From positions 1 to 64,000 of the forward strand of contig NZ_KE386972.1 in NCBI RefSeq assembly GCF_000429845.1: DNA of 64,000 nucleotides. Reading direction: 5' to 3'. Positions 36,410 to 44,729 of this stretch are shown piece by piece. The notes below the pieces were generated by a model. It was not told the DNA's origin. It saw nothing but the letters and a program-made list of their open reading frames with translations, and did no database searches. A program made the translations under genes and the position numbers. The DNA comes from Comamonas composti DSM 21721 (GTDB taxonomy: Bacteria > Pseudomonadota > Gammaproteobacteria > Burkholderiales > Burkholderiaceae_C). Position 1 is the stretch's first letter. Each line of letters begins with the position of its first letter.

Positions 36410-37308
36410 ATCTGGACGCCCGACAGCAGGCCATGCTGAAAGCCATGGGCATCACGGTCTGGCAGCCCGGGCCCGTGACCCGGCTTGCAGAAACGGCAGC
36501 CGCTCACGGGCTGCCGGCCAACGCAGAAGCACTCCCGCCCCCAGAAGGCAGCATGCGAAAGCCGTCCCTGGACCAGGCCAGTGCCGGCGCGCCGCAAAGC
36601 CATGACCAGCAGCGGGCAAGGGCAGAGCATCCGCCCTTGCAGGAGCCGCCCCCGGCATCTGCCCAGCACCCGAAGGCCCATCCAGTACCCCCCCCCCCCT
36701 CTGCGATTCAGCGCCAGGCCCCGGCCAGCCAGGCAATTCAGGCCTCGGGCTGGCAACTGGGCGCGGCCCAACTGGTCTACCCTGGAGCGGCAGGCCGGCC
36801 CGCGCCCGATGCAGGCTGGCTGATCCTGGTCGATGCCTCGGCCCACCCCTTGCCGCAGTCTGCGGCCCAGCGCCCCGGCCTCGAGTGCGCTCGCTCCGTG
36901 CTCGAAGGCGATGCCGCCAGACTTCTGGACAATATGCTGCGGGCCCTCAGGCTGCACGAACACCCGCGTGTTTTCAGCGCCGCCCTGCAGCGTGCGAGCA
37001 CACCGGAACAGGGCGCCACGGGCCAGGCCCTGGGCCCGGACCTGGCGCACATGCTTGAAGAGCTTCAACCCGCCTGCGTGCTCATTCTGGGTCTGGCCGT
37101 GGCGCGGGCCGTGCTGGGGCGCAGCGACGCCCTGGGCCGTTTGCGCGCCGAGCCTCACCGCCTGGGCCAGGTTCCAACCGTGGTCAGCTACGACCCGCAT
37201 TACCTGCTGCGAGCCCCCCAGGCCAAGGCCGGAGCCTGGGCCGATCTGTGCCGGGCGCACAATTTGGTGACAAAGAGCTACATGCCCCCTGGTACGCCTG
37301 CAGATTGA
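36400..37308 (+). CDS. Uracil-DNA glycosylase-like protein, divergent
   Basis: About 302 residues from ATG 36400, overlapping the end of rimI. Residues 1-25 (LDARQQAMLKAMGITVW) and a Pro/Gln/Ala-rich linker of about 80 residues precede a UDG-like domain. Its end, TVVSYDPHYLLRAPQAKAGAW, resembles the THPxxLLR-x-P motif of family 4/5 uracil-DNA glycosylases. The usual catalytic loop (GEAPG) and the four iron-sulfur cysteines are not visible: I see only two cysteines that could serve. It is probably not a standard glycosylase. A run of 12 C lies inside the linker and could shift the frame. Confidence 0.75.
   Translation: MVLNLDARQQAMLKAMGITVWQPGPVTRLAETAAAHGLPANAEALPPPEGSMRKPSLDQASAGAPQSHDQQRARAEHPPLQEPPPASAQHPKAHPVPPPPSAIQRQAPASQAIQASGWQLGAAQLVYPGAAGRPAPDAGWLILVDASAHPLPQSAAQRPGLECARSVLEGDAARLLDNMLRALRLHEHPRVFSAALQRASTPEQGATGQALGPDLAHMLEELQPACVLILGLAVARAVLGRSDALGRLRAEPHRLGQVPTVVSYDPHYLLRAPQAKAGAWADLCRAHNLVTKSYMPPGTPAD
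36688..36699 (+). repeat. Poly-C tract of 12 inside the UDG-like gene
   Basis: Twelve consecutive C encode the PPPP of the linker (HPVPPPPSAIQ). Tracts of this length commonly slip during replication; loss or gain of one base would cut the protein off before its folded domain. Confidence 0.9.
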
Positions 37309-37383
37309 CATCCACACACCATATGCTGCAGTGCAACGCTGCATAATTGCGGGCTTTGAACAAGGAGAGAGCTCCGTGGAAAC

Positions 37384-37434
37384 CTACCCCAGTTGGTAGC
37401 TTTCAACTCCCAGCCAGTCTGCGGGGTTGAAAGC
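37384..37434 (+). promoter_or_regulatory. Structured leader of corA
   Basis: Two adjacent hairpins 48 bases upstream of corA: CTACC/GGTAG (37384-37399), then GCTTTCAAC-T-CCC paired with GGG-GTTGAAAGC (37399-37434), 12 pairs with one bulge and an 11-base loop. They share base 37399, so they stack or compete. No T run follows, which argues against a simple terminator. It could be a cis-regulatory RNA for magnesium transport. Confidence 0.6.
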
Positions 37435-37481
37435 AGCCCTGAATCACCGCAAGCCTGAGAAGAAATCCTGGGAGTGAGCCT

Positions 37482-38465
37482 ATGCTCAACATCTTTACGC
37501 TGGCCAATGGCCGCTTGGTGCAAGAAGAAATAGAGTCGCTGGAAGAGCTGTCCCACTTTCAGCCCATATGGGTCGATCTCGAGTCTCCGACCCTGGAAGA
37601 AAAGCGCTGGATCAAACAGCACTACGAGCTGTCGATTCCCGAAGACGCCATGGACGACGACATCGAGGAGTCGGCGCGCTTTTACGAAGAAGATAATGGC
37701 GAGCTGCACATCCGCAGCGACTTTCTGATCGATGACGAAAATCCGCGCTCGGTGCGCGTGGCCTTCATCCTCAACGAACACAACAAAAACCTGCGCAGCT
37801 GCGGCGTGCTGTTCTCGATCCATGATGAGGACGTGCCCGTGTTCCGGCTGCTGCGCATGCGCGCACGCCGCGCGCCCGGCCTCATCGACGAAGCCAAGGA
37901 CGTACTGCTCAACCTGTTCGACGCCGATGCCGAATACTCGGCCGACACGCTGGAAGGCATTTACGACGACCTCGAAAAAGCCAGCAAGCTCGTGCTCTCG
38001 GGCGATGTGACCGACGAAGTCGCACGCCAGGTGCTGGGCGCCATTGCGCGCCAGGAGGACTTGAACGGCCGCATACGTCGCAACGTCATGGACACGCGCC
38101 GCGCGGTGAGCTTCATGATGCGCTCCAAGATGCTCAATGCCGAGCAGTTCGAGGAGGCGCGCCAGATCCTGCGCGACATCGAGTCGCTGGACAGCCACAC
38201 CGCCTTCCTGTTCGACAAGATCAACTTCCTGATGGATGCCACCGTGGGCTTCATCAACATCAACCAGAACAAGATCATCAAGATCTTCTCCGTGGCCAGC
38301 GTGGCCCTGCTGCCGCCCACGCTGATCGCCAGCGTGTACGGCATGAACTTCGCGCACATGCCCGAGCTCCACTGGGAATACGGCTATGTGTATGTCGTCA
38401 TCCTGATGATTGCCAGCGCCCTGGGTCCGATGCTGTACTTCCGCAAGCGCGGATGGCTGAAGTAG
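37482..38465 (+). CDS. corA: CorA-family magnesium/cobalt transporter
   Basis: A 327-residue protein with a large cytosolic funnel and two C-terminal helices. The first helix ends in the family signature YGMNF (LPPTLIASVYGMNFAHMP), the selectivity filter for hydrated magnesium; the second is YVYVVILMIASALGPMLYF with the basic tail RKRGWLK. Length is standard. ATG at 37482 lies after GGGAGTGAG. A strongly structured leader of 170 bases precedes it. It stands apart from its neighbours, so that leader is probably its own control region. Confidence 0.95.
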   Translation: MLNIFTLANGRLVQEEIESLEELSHFQPIWVDLESPTLEEKRWIKQHYELSIPEDAMDDDIEESARFYEEDNGELHIRSDFLIDDENPRSVRVAFILNEHNKNLRSCGVLFSIHDEDVPVFRLLRMRARRAPGLIDEAKDVLLNLFDADAEYSADTLEGIYDDLEKASKLVLSGDVTDEVARQVLGAIARQEDLNGRIRRNVMDTRRAVSFMMRSKMLNAEQFEEARQILRDIESLDSHTAFLFDKINFLMDATVGFININQNKIIKIFSVASVALLPPTLIASVYGMNFAHMPELHWEYGYVYVVILMIASALGPMLYFRKRGWLK

Positions 38466-38554
38466 CCCCGCCCTCCTGAGCTCCAGAGGGAGCCCTGGCA
38501 GGCAGGCTGCCCGGGCTCACCTGGCCTCGCCAGGCCGCGAGATCCGGCAATGGC

Positions 38555-39331
38555 TCAACGGGCCTCGACGCTGGGGAGCCGCTCTAGGCGCTGCAGAAAA
38601 TCGAGCACCACGCGCTGTGCATAACGACTGGCCACGCTGCGCACGAACTCGGCAAAGTCCACATGGGCGCTGTCATCGGCCCGGTCGGAAATGGTGCGCA
38701 TGGCCGCAAAGGGAATGCCGTAATCCAGGCAGGTCTGGGCCACGGCTGCACCCTCCATCTCCACCGCCAGCACGGCATGGCCTGCAGCCTGCAGCTCTTG
38801 CGTCAGCGCTTGCGAGGCTCTGGCCTGGCTCACGAACTGGTCGCCGCTCGCAATCAGGCCCAGATGGGCACGCGGCGGCGTGCTTGCATGGCGGGCGCGC
38901 AAGTCCTCGGTGCTGCCGTCCACGCAGGCCTGGGCAGCAGCCAGCAAGAGCGGCGTCATATCCGCATCGCAGGCCAGACTCGTGCGCCCATAACCCGGCA
39001 TTTCCCAGCGCGGAAAAATGGGCGAGGCATCGAGGTCATGCTGCAGATATGCATCGGCAATCACGATGTCGCCAACCTGCACGCCCTGACCCAGGCCTCC
39101 GGCCACGCCCGTGAAGACGATGCGCCTGACGCCGAAGCGCTCGATCAAGGCCGTGGCCGTGGTCGCCGCAGCGACCTTGCCTATGCCGGACAGCGCACAG
39201 ACCACGTCGTGCCCATGCAGCTGCCCCTGCCAGAACACGCGTCCCGCATGGGCCACGCTCCGAACATCGGCCATGGTCTGAACCAGACCTTTCTGCTCCT
39301 CGGCCAAGGCGCTCAAAATCGCAATCTTCAT
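38555..39331 (-). CDS. mtnN: 5'-methylthioadenosine/S-adenosylhomocysteine nucleosidase
   Basis: A 258-residue enzyme that cleaves methylthioadenosine and S-adenosylhomocysteine to adenine and a thiosugar, recycling methionine and feeding autoinducer-2 synthesis. Motifs: ILSALAEEQKGL at the start, RIVFTGVAGGLGQGVQVGDI, AVEMEGAAVAQTC with the substrate Glu, and FAAMRTISDRADDSAH with the catalytic Asp. It is convergent with corA and preceded by a long perfect palindrome. Confidence 0.94.
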   Translation of the reverse strand: MKIAILSALAEEQKGLVQTMADVRSVAHAGRVFWQGQLHGHDVVCALSGIGKVAAATTATALIERFGVRRIVFTGVAGGLGQGVQVGDIVIADAYLQHDLDASPIFPRWEMPGYGRTSLACDADMTPLLLAAAQACVDGSTEDLRARHASTPPRAHLGLIASGDQFVSQARASQALTQELQAAGHAVLAVEMEGAAVAQTCLDYGIPFAAMRTISDRADDSAHVDFAEFVRSVASRYAQRVVLDFLQRLERLPSVEAR

Positions 39332-39358
39332 AAATTTCTCAAACTAAAACTGTCGCTT

Positions 39359-39401
39359 CCCATATTGAAAGAGCGCCTCCAGGGCGCTCTTTCAATATGG
39401 G
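39359..39401. terminator. Perfect 19-bp palindrome between fadD and mtnN
   Basis: Arms CATATTGAAAGAGCGCC (39361-39377) and GGCGCTCTTTCAATATG (39383-39399), extended by CC/GG to 19 pairs, with a five-base loop. It lies between two same-strand genes, so it may end the fadD transcript, but no T run follows on that strand. It could instead be a protein site or mobile hairpin. Confidence 0.6.
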
Positions 39402-39404
39402 GAT

Positions 39405-39521
39405 CCCAGGGTACGGCGCCAAAAGCTGGCGTGCCCCCAGCCAGGGGCACCGAGGAGGGCCACTCCGCCCCCCTGAGCAGCCCCGGGAAGGTGCCGGAGG
39501 CGGGCCAGGGAGTGCTTTATT
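39405..39521. repeat. GC-rich 3'-end repeat downstream of fadD
   Basis: Begins right after the fadD stop on the minus strand and contains GCTCAGGGGGGCGGAG and CGCCAGCTTTTGGCGCC. It resembles the family 2 blocks at 6735 and 7423 only in part (CCCCCTGAGCAGCC), so it may be a third related family. Confidence 0.45.
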
Positions 39522-41195
39522 TCACCCCCGCAGCTCCCGGCGGAGAATCTTGCCCACGGGAGTCTTGGGCAGTTCGGTGCGGAACTCGATGATGCGTGGC
39601 CGCTTGTAGCCCGTGAGATTCGCATGGCAGTAGTCGCGCACGGCCTGTTCGGTCAGGCTTTCATCCTTGCGCACGATGACCAGCTTCACGGCTTCACCGG
39701 TCTTGTCGTCAGGCACGCCAACCACCGCACATTCCAGCACTCCGGGCAGATTGGCGACCACGTCCTCGACCTCGTTCGGATAGACGTTGAAGCCGCTGAC
39801 CAGCACCATGTCCTTCTTGCGATCGACGATCTTGATATAGCCGTGCTCGTCCATGGTGCCTATGTCGCCCGTGCGAAAGTAGCCGTCTTCGGTGAAGACC
39901 TGGGCGGTCTCGTCCGGGCGCTGCCAGTAGCCGCTCATGACCTGGGGGCCCTTGACCGAGACCTCGCCGCGCTGGCCAAGCTCGGTCACGGTACGGCCTT
40001 CGTCATCCACAAGCTTCACATAGGTGCTGGGCAGGGGCACGCCAATAGTTCCCGTGAACTCGGTCGAGGTCACGGGGTTGCAGCTGACCGTGGGACTGGT
40101 TTCCGAGAGCCCGTAGCCTTCGCAGATGGGACAGCCGGTCTTTTTGAGCCACAGCTGGGCCACCGCGCTTTGCACGGCCATGCCGCCGCCCACGGAGACC
40201 TTGAGGTGAGACCAATCCACGGTATTGAAGTCGGGGTGGTTGGCCAGGCCGTTGAACAGGGTATTGACCGCCGGGAAGCTGTGAAAGCGCTGCTTGGACA
40301 AATCCTTGAGCGTGGCCTTGAGATCGCGCGGGTTCGGAATCAGAATGGTTTTCCCGCCCGTGCGCATGCCCAGCATCATGTTCACGGTGAACGCGAAGAT
40401 GTGATAGAGCGGCAGCGCGCAAATGCTGGTGGGCTGCTCGCCTGCGGGCACCTTCTTCATCACCGGCTCGTTCCAGGCCTCGGCCTGCAGGACATTGGCC
40501 AGGATGTTGCGGTGCAGTAGCACGGCGCCCTTGCTCACGCCCGTGGTCCCGCCCGTGTACTGGAGCAGGGCCATGTCGTCGGGCTGGAGCTGGGGCGCCG
40601 CAAAGCGCAGACCTGCGCCCTTGCGCAAGGCGTCGTTGTAGCGCACCGCACCAGGCAGTGAGAACGGCGGCACCAGCTTCTTGACCTTGCGCACCACGTA
40701 ATTGACGATCAGACCCTTGAGCAGGCCCAGCTGATCGCCCATGGAGCACAGCACCACATGCTTGACCTGGGTTTGCGCAATGCACTGCTGCAGCGTGTGC
40801 GCGAAGTTTTCGATGATGACAATAGCCTTGGCGCCCGAATCCTTGAGCTGGTGCTCCAGCTCGCGCGAGGTGTACAGCGGATTCACGTTCACCACGACAA
40901 AGCCTGCCCGCAGCACGGCCGCCACGGCTACCGGGTACTGCACGACGTTGGGCATCATCAGCGCCACACGGTCGCCGCGCTCCAGGCCCAGGCCTTGCAG
41001 ATAGGCGCCCAACAAGCGGCTTTGCTCATCCACCCTGGAATAGCTGAATTCCTGCCCCATGAAGGAATAGGCAGGACTGTTGGCATAGCGGCCGAAGGCT
41101 TCCTCCATCAGCGCTACCAGCGATGGGTATTGCGAAGGATCGATATCGGCGGGCACGCCCTCTGGATAAGCGCTCAACCATGGACGTTCACTCAT
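39522..41195 (-). CDS. fadD: Long-chain fatty-acid--CoA ligase
   Basis: A 557-residue adenylate-forming enzyme that activates fatty acids for beta-oxidation at the inner membrane. ATP-binding motif YTGGTTGVSKGAVLLH, the YGLSETSP motif, the GYFRTGDIGTMDEHGYIKIVDRKKD stretch (in two blocks) and the C-terminal LPKTPVGKILRRELR lysine motif are all intact. ATG at 41195 follows GGAGAGACC. A palindromic operator 46 bases upstream matches one before the GDSL lipoprotein gene. Confidence 0.95.
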   Translation of the reverse strand: MSERPWLSAYPEGVPADIDPSQYPSLVALMEEAFGRYANSPAYSFMGQEFSYSRVDEQSRLLGAYLQGLGLERGDRVALMMPNVVQYPVAVAAVLRAGFVVVNVNPLYTSRELEHQLKDSGAKAIVIIENFAHTLQQCIAQTQVKHVVLCSMGDQLGLLKGLIVNYVVRKVKKLVPPFSLPGAVRYNDALRKGAGLRFAAPQLQPDDMALLQYTGGTTGVSKGAVLLHRNILANVLQAEAWNEPVMKKVPAGEQPTSICALPLYHIFAFTVNMMLGMRTGGKTILIPNPRDLKATLKDLSKQRFHSFPAVNTLFNGLANHPDFNTVDWSHLKVSVGGGMAVQSAVAQLWLKKTGCPICEGYGLSETSPTVSCNPVTSTEFTGTIGVPLPSTYVKLVDDEGRTVTELGQRGEVSVKGPQVMSGYWQRPDETAQVFTEDGYFRTGDIGTMDEHGYIKIVDRKKDMVLVSGFNVYPNEVEDVVANLPGVLECAVVGVPDDKTGEAVKLVIVRKDESLTEQAVRDYCHANLTGYKRPRIIEFRTELPKTPVGKILRRELRG

Positions 41196-41240
41196 ACAAG
41201 GTCTCTCCGGATGTCATTGACGAATTCCGCGATTCTGATA

Positions 41241-41259
41241 AAAAGCACGATCGTTCGAT
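41241..41259. promoter_or_regulatory. Palindromic operator upstream of fadD
   Basis: AAAAGCACGATCGTTCGAT, with the core dyad ACGATCGT. One base differs from the site at 33294-33312 (minus strand). TetR-family repressors of fatty-acid use in betaproteobacteria have operators of this kind; which regulator acts here is inference. Confidence 0.7.
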
Positions 41260-41312
41260 ACTAGGCTAAACCCAGGTTTACCCTAGGTTCATGTCGCGAA
41301 GGTGGCTGCTGC

Positions 41313-41344
41313 AAAAAAAAACCCGCAGGCAAGGCCGGCGGGTT
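41313..41344 (-). terminator. Intrinsic terminator of fba
   Basis: On the minus strand AACCCGC and GCGGGTT arms enclose a GC-rich loop and are followed by nine T. Confidence 0.88.
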
Positions 41345-41386
41345 GACCCACCAGGGACCCAAACAGCCCCTGGTTGCCAAGTCTTC

Positions 41387-42451
41387 TTAGTTCACGAGCT
41401 GCTTGAGTGCCCCTGAAGCATACCTTGCGGCCATTTGCTCCAGCGTATAGCCCTTGATCTTGCCGCCCTGGCCTTCGCAGCCGAACTCCAGATAGCGGGC
41501 CTTGCACACTTGCTTGGCCGCTTCGCGCGCGGGCTTGAGCCATTCGCGGGCGTCGAACTTGTCGGGGTTCTCGGCCATGAACTTGCGCACCGCGCCGGTC
41601 ATGGCCAGGCGGATGTCGGTGTCGATGTTGATCTTGCGCACGCCGAACTTGATGGCTTCCTGGATTTCCTTGACGGGCACGCCATAGGTTTCCTTCATCT
41701 TGCCGCCGTACTGGTTGATGATGGCCAGCAGCTCCTGGGGCACGGAAGACGAGCCATGCATCACCAGGTGGGTGTTGGGGATGCGGGCGTGGATTTCCTT
41801 GACGCGGGAAATGGCCAGGATGTCCCCTGTGGGGGGACGGCTGAACTTGTAGGCGCCATGGCTGGTGCCGATGGCGATTGCCAGCGCGTCCAGCTGCGTG
41901 GCCTGCACGAACTGGGCAGCTTCCTCGGGGTCGGTCAGCATCTGGCTGTGGTCCAGCTTGCCTTCGGCGCCGATGCCGTCTTCCTCGCCGGCTTCACCGG
42001 TTTCCAGGTTGCCCAGGCAGCCCAGCTCGCCTTCCACGGTGGCACCGATCTTGTGGGCCATGGCCACGACCTGCTGGGTCACGTCGACGTTGTAGTCGAA
42101 GGACGAAGGGGTCTTGCCGTCGCTCATCAGCGAGCCGTCCATCATCACCGAGCCAAAGCCCAGGTTCAGCGCACCCTGGCAGATGTCGGGCGTGGTGCCG
42201 TGATCCTGGTGCATCACCAGGGGGATGTGGGGGTACATCTCGGCGGCGGCCTGGATCAAATGCTTGATGAAGGGCTCGCCTGCGTATTTGCGGGCGCCAG
42301 CGCTGGCCTGCAGGATCACGGGTGCGCCGACTTCGTCCGCCGCCGACATCACGGCCTGGACCTGCTCCAGGTTGTTGACGTTGAAGGCGGGGATGCCATA
42401 GCCGTTTTCAGCAGCATGGTCGAGCATTTCACGCATCGAGATAAGAGGCAT
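41387..42451 (-). CDS. fba: Class II fructose-1,6-bisphosphate aldolase
   Basis: ATG at 42451 ([19 protein letters not shown]) gives 354 residues. A zinc enzyme of glycolysis and gluconeogenesis. Motifs: [29 protein letters not shown] with the catalytic Asp and zinc His, [19 protein letters not shown], and [11 protein letters not shown]. The frame extends far upstream without protein-like content. It lies downstream of the two-component genes on the same strand, 83 bases away, and is followed by its own terminator. Confidence 0.96.
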   Translation of the reverse strand: MPLISMREMLDHAAENGYGIPAFNVNNLEQVQAVMSAADEVGAPVILQASAGARKYAGEPFIKHLIQAAAEMYPHIPLVMHQDHGTTPDICQGALNLGFGSVMMDGSLMSDGKTPSSFDYNVDVTQQVVAMAHKIGATVEGELGCLGNLETGEAGEEDGIGAEGKLDHSQMLTDPEEAAQFVQATQLDALAIAIGTSHGAYKFSRPPTGDILAISRVKEIHARIPNTHLVMHGSSSVPQELLAIINQYGGKMKETYGVPVKEIQEAIKFGVRKINIDTDIRLAMTGAVRKFMAENPDKFDAREWLKPAREAAKQVCKARYLEFGCEGQGGKIKGYTLEQMAARYASGALKQLVN

Positions 42452-42533
42452 GTCTAGAGTCCGTTCTAAGGTTTGAAAAGCGGTGTCCTGGCGCGGCAAT
42501 GGTCGCGGGGGCGTGCGCAGACAGGTCTTGATT

Positions 42534-43898
42534 CTAACCAGCGGATACAAAAGCCCCCCCGGGGATCTCCACCCTGTAGCAGGTTGTAAAACCTGCGGGA
42601 GCGGCAGGCTGGGAAAAGCGCCCGAAGTGGGCGCGCATGACCCGCGCCACGATCTCATGGCCGAGATGCAGGCTGTCGGCCGGACTGGCCGTGCCGGGCC
42701 GCTCCTCGCGGCGCCCGTCATCGCAGACCTGTACCCAGGCACCACCCTGGGCTCCCATGCCGGCCTGCAGTTCGATGCGCGTGCCCGACGGCGTGTGCTT
42801 GATCGCGTTTTCCACGAGGTTGCGCACGGCCATCTCCAGCAGCACGGCATTGCCCTGGACCAGAAGCCGCCGGGGCGCCTGAACCGCGAGCGTGCAGTCA
42901 CGCCTCCATGCGGCCTGCCCGTGGTCGGCCACGACCTGGCGCGCCAGCGCCGCAAGGTCCACCGTCTCGGGTGCTTCGGCCTGCATGCTGCGGTCCGCAC
43001 GCGCCAGGGCCAGCAACTGGCTCAGCACATGGCCGGCGTGCAAGGCATCGCGCCCTATGCGCTCCAGCGCCTGATGCCGGGCCTGGGCATCGAGCTCGCC
43101 GCCCAGGGCCTTGGCCTGCAATGCGATGGAGGACAAGGGGGTGCGCAGCTCATGCGCGACTTCATTTGCCAGATTGCGTTCGCGCTCCAGTGCCTGCTGC
43201 TGTCGATCGAGCAAGGTATTGATGGAATGGACCACGGGCAGAAACTCCTGCAGCGCATGCCGGCCGGAGACGCGCTCGTCCCGGCCAAGGTCGAGCTTTT
43301 CCACCTCGTCCGAGAGTTCGTGCAAAGGTCGCATGCCGCGGCGGATGGCCAGGCCCAGCGCCAGGGCCACCACCGGCAGCAGCCACAGTCCCGGCTCTAT
43401 CATCTGCCCCGCGATGTCCTTGGCCAGTTCATCGCGCTGCTGCAGCTCCAGCATCACGCAGATCTTGCGCGTACGGTCCCGGCTCCATTGCGTGAAGCTG
43501 CGCCAGGCCCGCCCGTCCGGCCCCAGGCTCAGCGTCGCAAAACCCTGGCCTATTCCGAAGTCGGGCACGGACGCCTCACCGGTACGCAAGACCAGTTGTC
43601 CGCCCTCGTCCCACAGCACCACGCTCAACGATTGCTGGTAATCATGGGCATGCAGGCCATGAGGTTCATGCAGGGGCGTGATCAGCTCCTGCCCCACCCC
43701 GCCTTGAACACGCACATTGAGAAGCAGCGAGGCCACGCTGGCGAGTTGCCCGTCCGTGAGCTCGTCCGCCTCGTGCACGCCGGTCTTGTAGCCCAGGATG
43801 ACAAAGCTGCCCCAGACCAGGACCAGGGCCCCGAGCATCCAGGCCATCAGATGCCAGAGCAGCGAGGGCCTGCGGCGGCTCCGGGGCAGAGCGTTCAC
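42534..43898 (-). CDS. Sensor histidine kinase, QseC/PmrB-like
   Basis: A 454-residue membrane kinase: helix one near residues 14-37 ([20 protein letters not shown]), a periplasmic domain of about 125 residues, helix two near 168-190 ([19 protein letters not shown]), a HAMP-like linker, and the H-box [16 protein letters not shown] with the phospho-accepting His. The N-box [14 protein letters not shown] is intact. The glycine boxes are odd: [10 protein letters not shown] in place of D-x-GPG, and [11 protein letters not shown] in place of GLGL. It overlaps the response-regulator gene by four bases. Confidence 0.9.
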   Translation of the reverse strand: MNALPRSRRRPSLLWHLMAWMLGALVLVWGSFVILGYKTGVHEADELTDGQLASVASLLLNVRVQGGVGQELITPLHEPHGLHAHDYQQSLSVVLWDEGGQLVLRTGEASVPDFGIGQGFATLSLGPDGRAWRSFTQWSRDRTRKICVMLELQQRDELAKDIAGQMIEPGLWLLPVVALALGLAIRRGMRPLHELSDEVEKLDLGRDERVSGRHALQEFLPVVHSINTLLDRQQQALERERNLANEVAHELRTPLSSIALQAKALGGELDAQARHQALERIGRDALHAGHVLSQLLALARADRSMQAEAPETVDLAALARQVVADHGQAAWRRDCTLAVQAPRRLLVQGNAVLLEMAVRNLVENAIKHTPSGTRIELQAGMGAQGGAWVQVCDDGRREERPGTASPADSLHLGHEIVARVMRAHFGRFSQPAAPAGFTTCYRVEIPGGAFVSAG

Positions 43899-44593
43899 GC
43901 GGCGTCCTCGGGCGCGAGGAAATAGCCCACGCCGCGCATGGTGACGATGCAGCTGCTGCCCAGCTTCTTGCGCAGGTGGTGAATGTGGACCTCGACCGCA
44001 TTGCTCTCCACGGCCGAGCCCCAGTCGTAGAGGTGCTCCTCGATCTGCGAACGCGAGAGCACGCGCCCGCGCGCCTGAAGCAGCACCCAGAGCACGGAAA
44101 ATTCGCGCGGCGACATCTCCACCGGCTGTCCGTTCTGGCGCACGCTGCGCGCCGCCGGGTCGATTTCAAGCCCGCGGTAATGGATGACGGGCGAGGCCTG
44201 CCCCCCGGCCCGGCGCAGCAGGGCGCGCAGCCGGGCCTCGAGCTCATCCATGTCGAAAGGCTTGCTCAGATAGTCATCGGCGCCGAGATTGAGTCCGGCC
44301 ACGCGCTCACTGACCTGATCGCGCGCCGTCAGGATCAGCACCGGCAGCGCCGGATCCGGAAGGCTGCGCGCGGCCAGGCTGCGCCGTTGCGCGCGCAGCC
44401 TGCGCAGGATTTCGCTGCCGTCGCCATCGGGCAGGCCCAAATCGAGCAGCACGGCGTCGAAATGCTCCAGCTCCAGCGCGTGCCAGGCATCGGCCACACA
44501 GCTGCAGCAGTCCACCGCATAGCCACGCTGCTGCAGATTGACCTGCAAGCCCTTGGCAATGCCTTCGTTGTCTTCGACCACCAGGATTCTCAT
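43895..44593 (-). CDS. OmpR-family response regulator, PmrA/QseB-like
   Basis: ATG at 44593 (MRILVVEDNEGIAKGLQV) gives 232 residues. The receiver domain has the acidic pair EDN, the phospho-acceptor Asp51 in AVLLDLGLPDGDG, and the switch Lys in ADDYLSKPFDMDEL. The winged-helix output domain has SPREFSVLWVLLQARG and VEVHIHHLRKKLG, ending [12 protein letters not shown]. It is coupled to the kinase by ATGA. A PmrA-type direct repeat lies 70 bases upstream of its start, suggesting self-control and control of the divergent PAP2 genes. Confidence 0.94.
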   Translation of the reverse strand: MRILVVEDNEGIAKGLQVNLQQRGYAVDCCSCVADAWHALELEHFDAVLLDLGLPDGDGSEILRRLRAQRRSLAARSLPDPALPVLILTARDQVSERVAGLNLGADDYLSKPFDMDELEARLRALLRRAGGQASPVIHYRGLEIDPAARSVRQNGQPVEMSPREFSVLWVLLQARGRVLSRSQIEEHLYDWGSAVESNAVEVHIHHLRKKLGSSCIVTMRGVGYFLAPEDAA

Positions 44594-44663
44594 GCGGCCA
44601 TTGTGCGCGCTGGTACACGCTGGTGCGCGCTGCTCCCCCCGCTGCCCTGCGGCGCCGGTACAC

Positions 44664-44680
44664 GTTAAGACCGACTTAAG
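44664..44680. promoter_or_regulatory. PmrA-type box between the two-component genes and the PAP2 genes
   Basis: GTTAAG-ACCGA-CTTAAG: two TTAAG half-sites 11 bases apart, one helical turn, matching the YTTAAK-N5-YTTAAK pattern bound by PmrA/BasR and relatives. It is 50 bases before the first PAP2 gene and 71 before the regulator gene. Confidence 0.65.
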
Positions 44681-44729
44681 TCGCGCCACCTAGGCTGCGC
44701 GGGCATGGGAAACCACCGCTGCCGCCACC

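Noticed and set aside
37309..37481. M-box or other known riboswitch before corA
   Set aside because: The hairpins do not show a known riboswitch core by eye; kept only as an unclassified structured leader.
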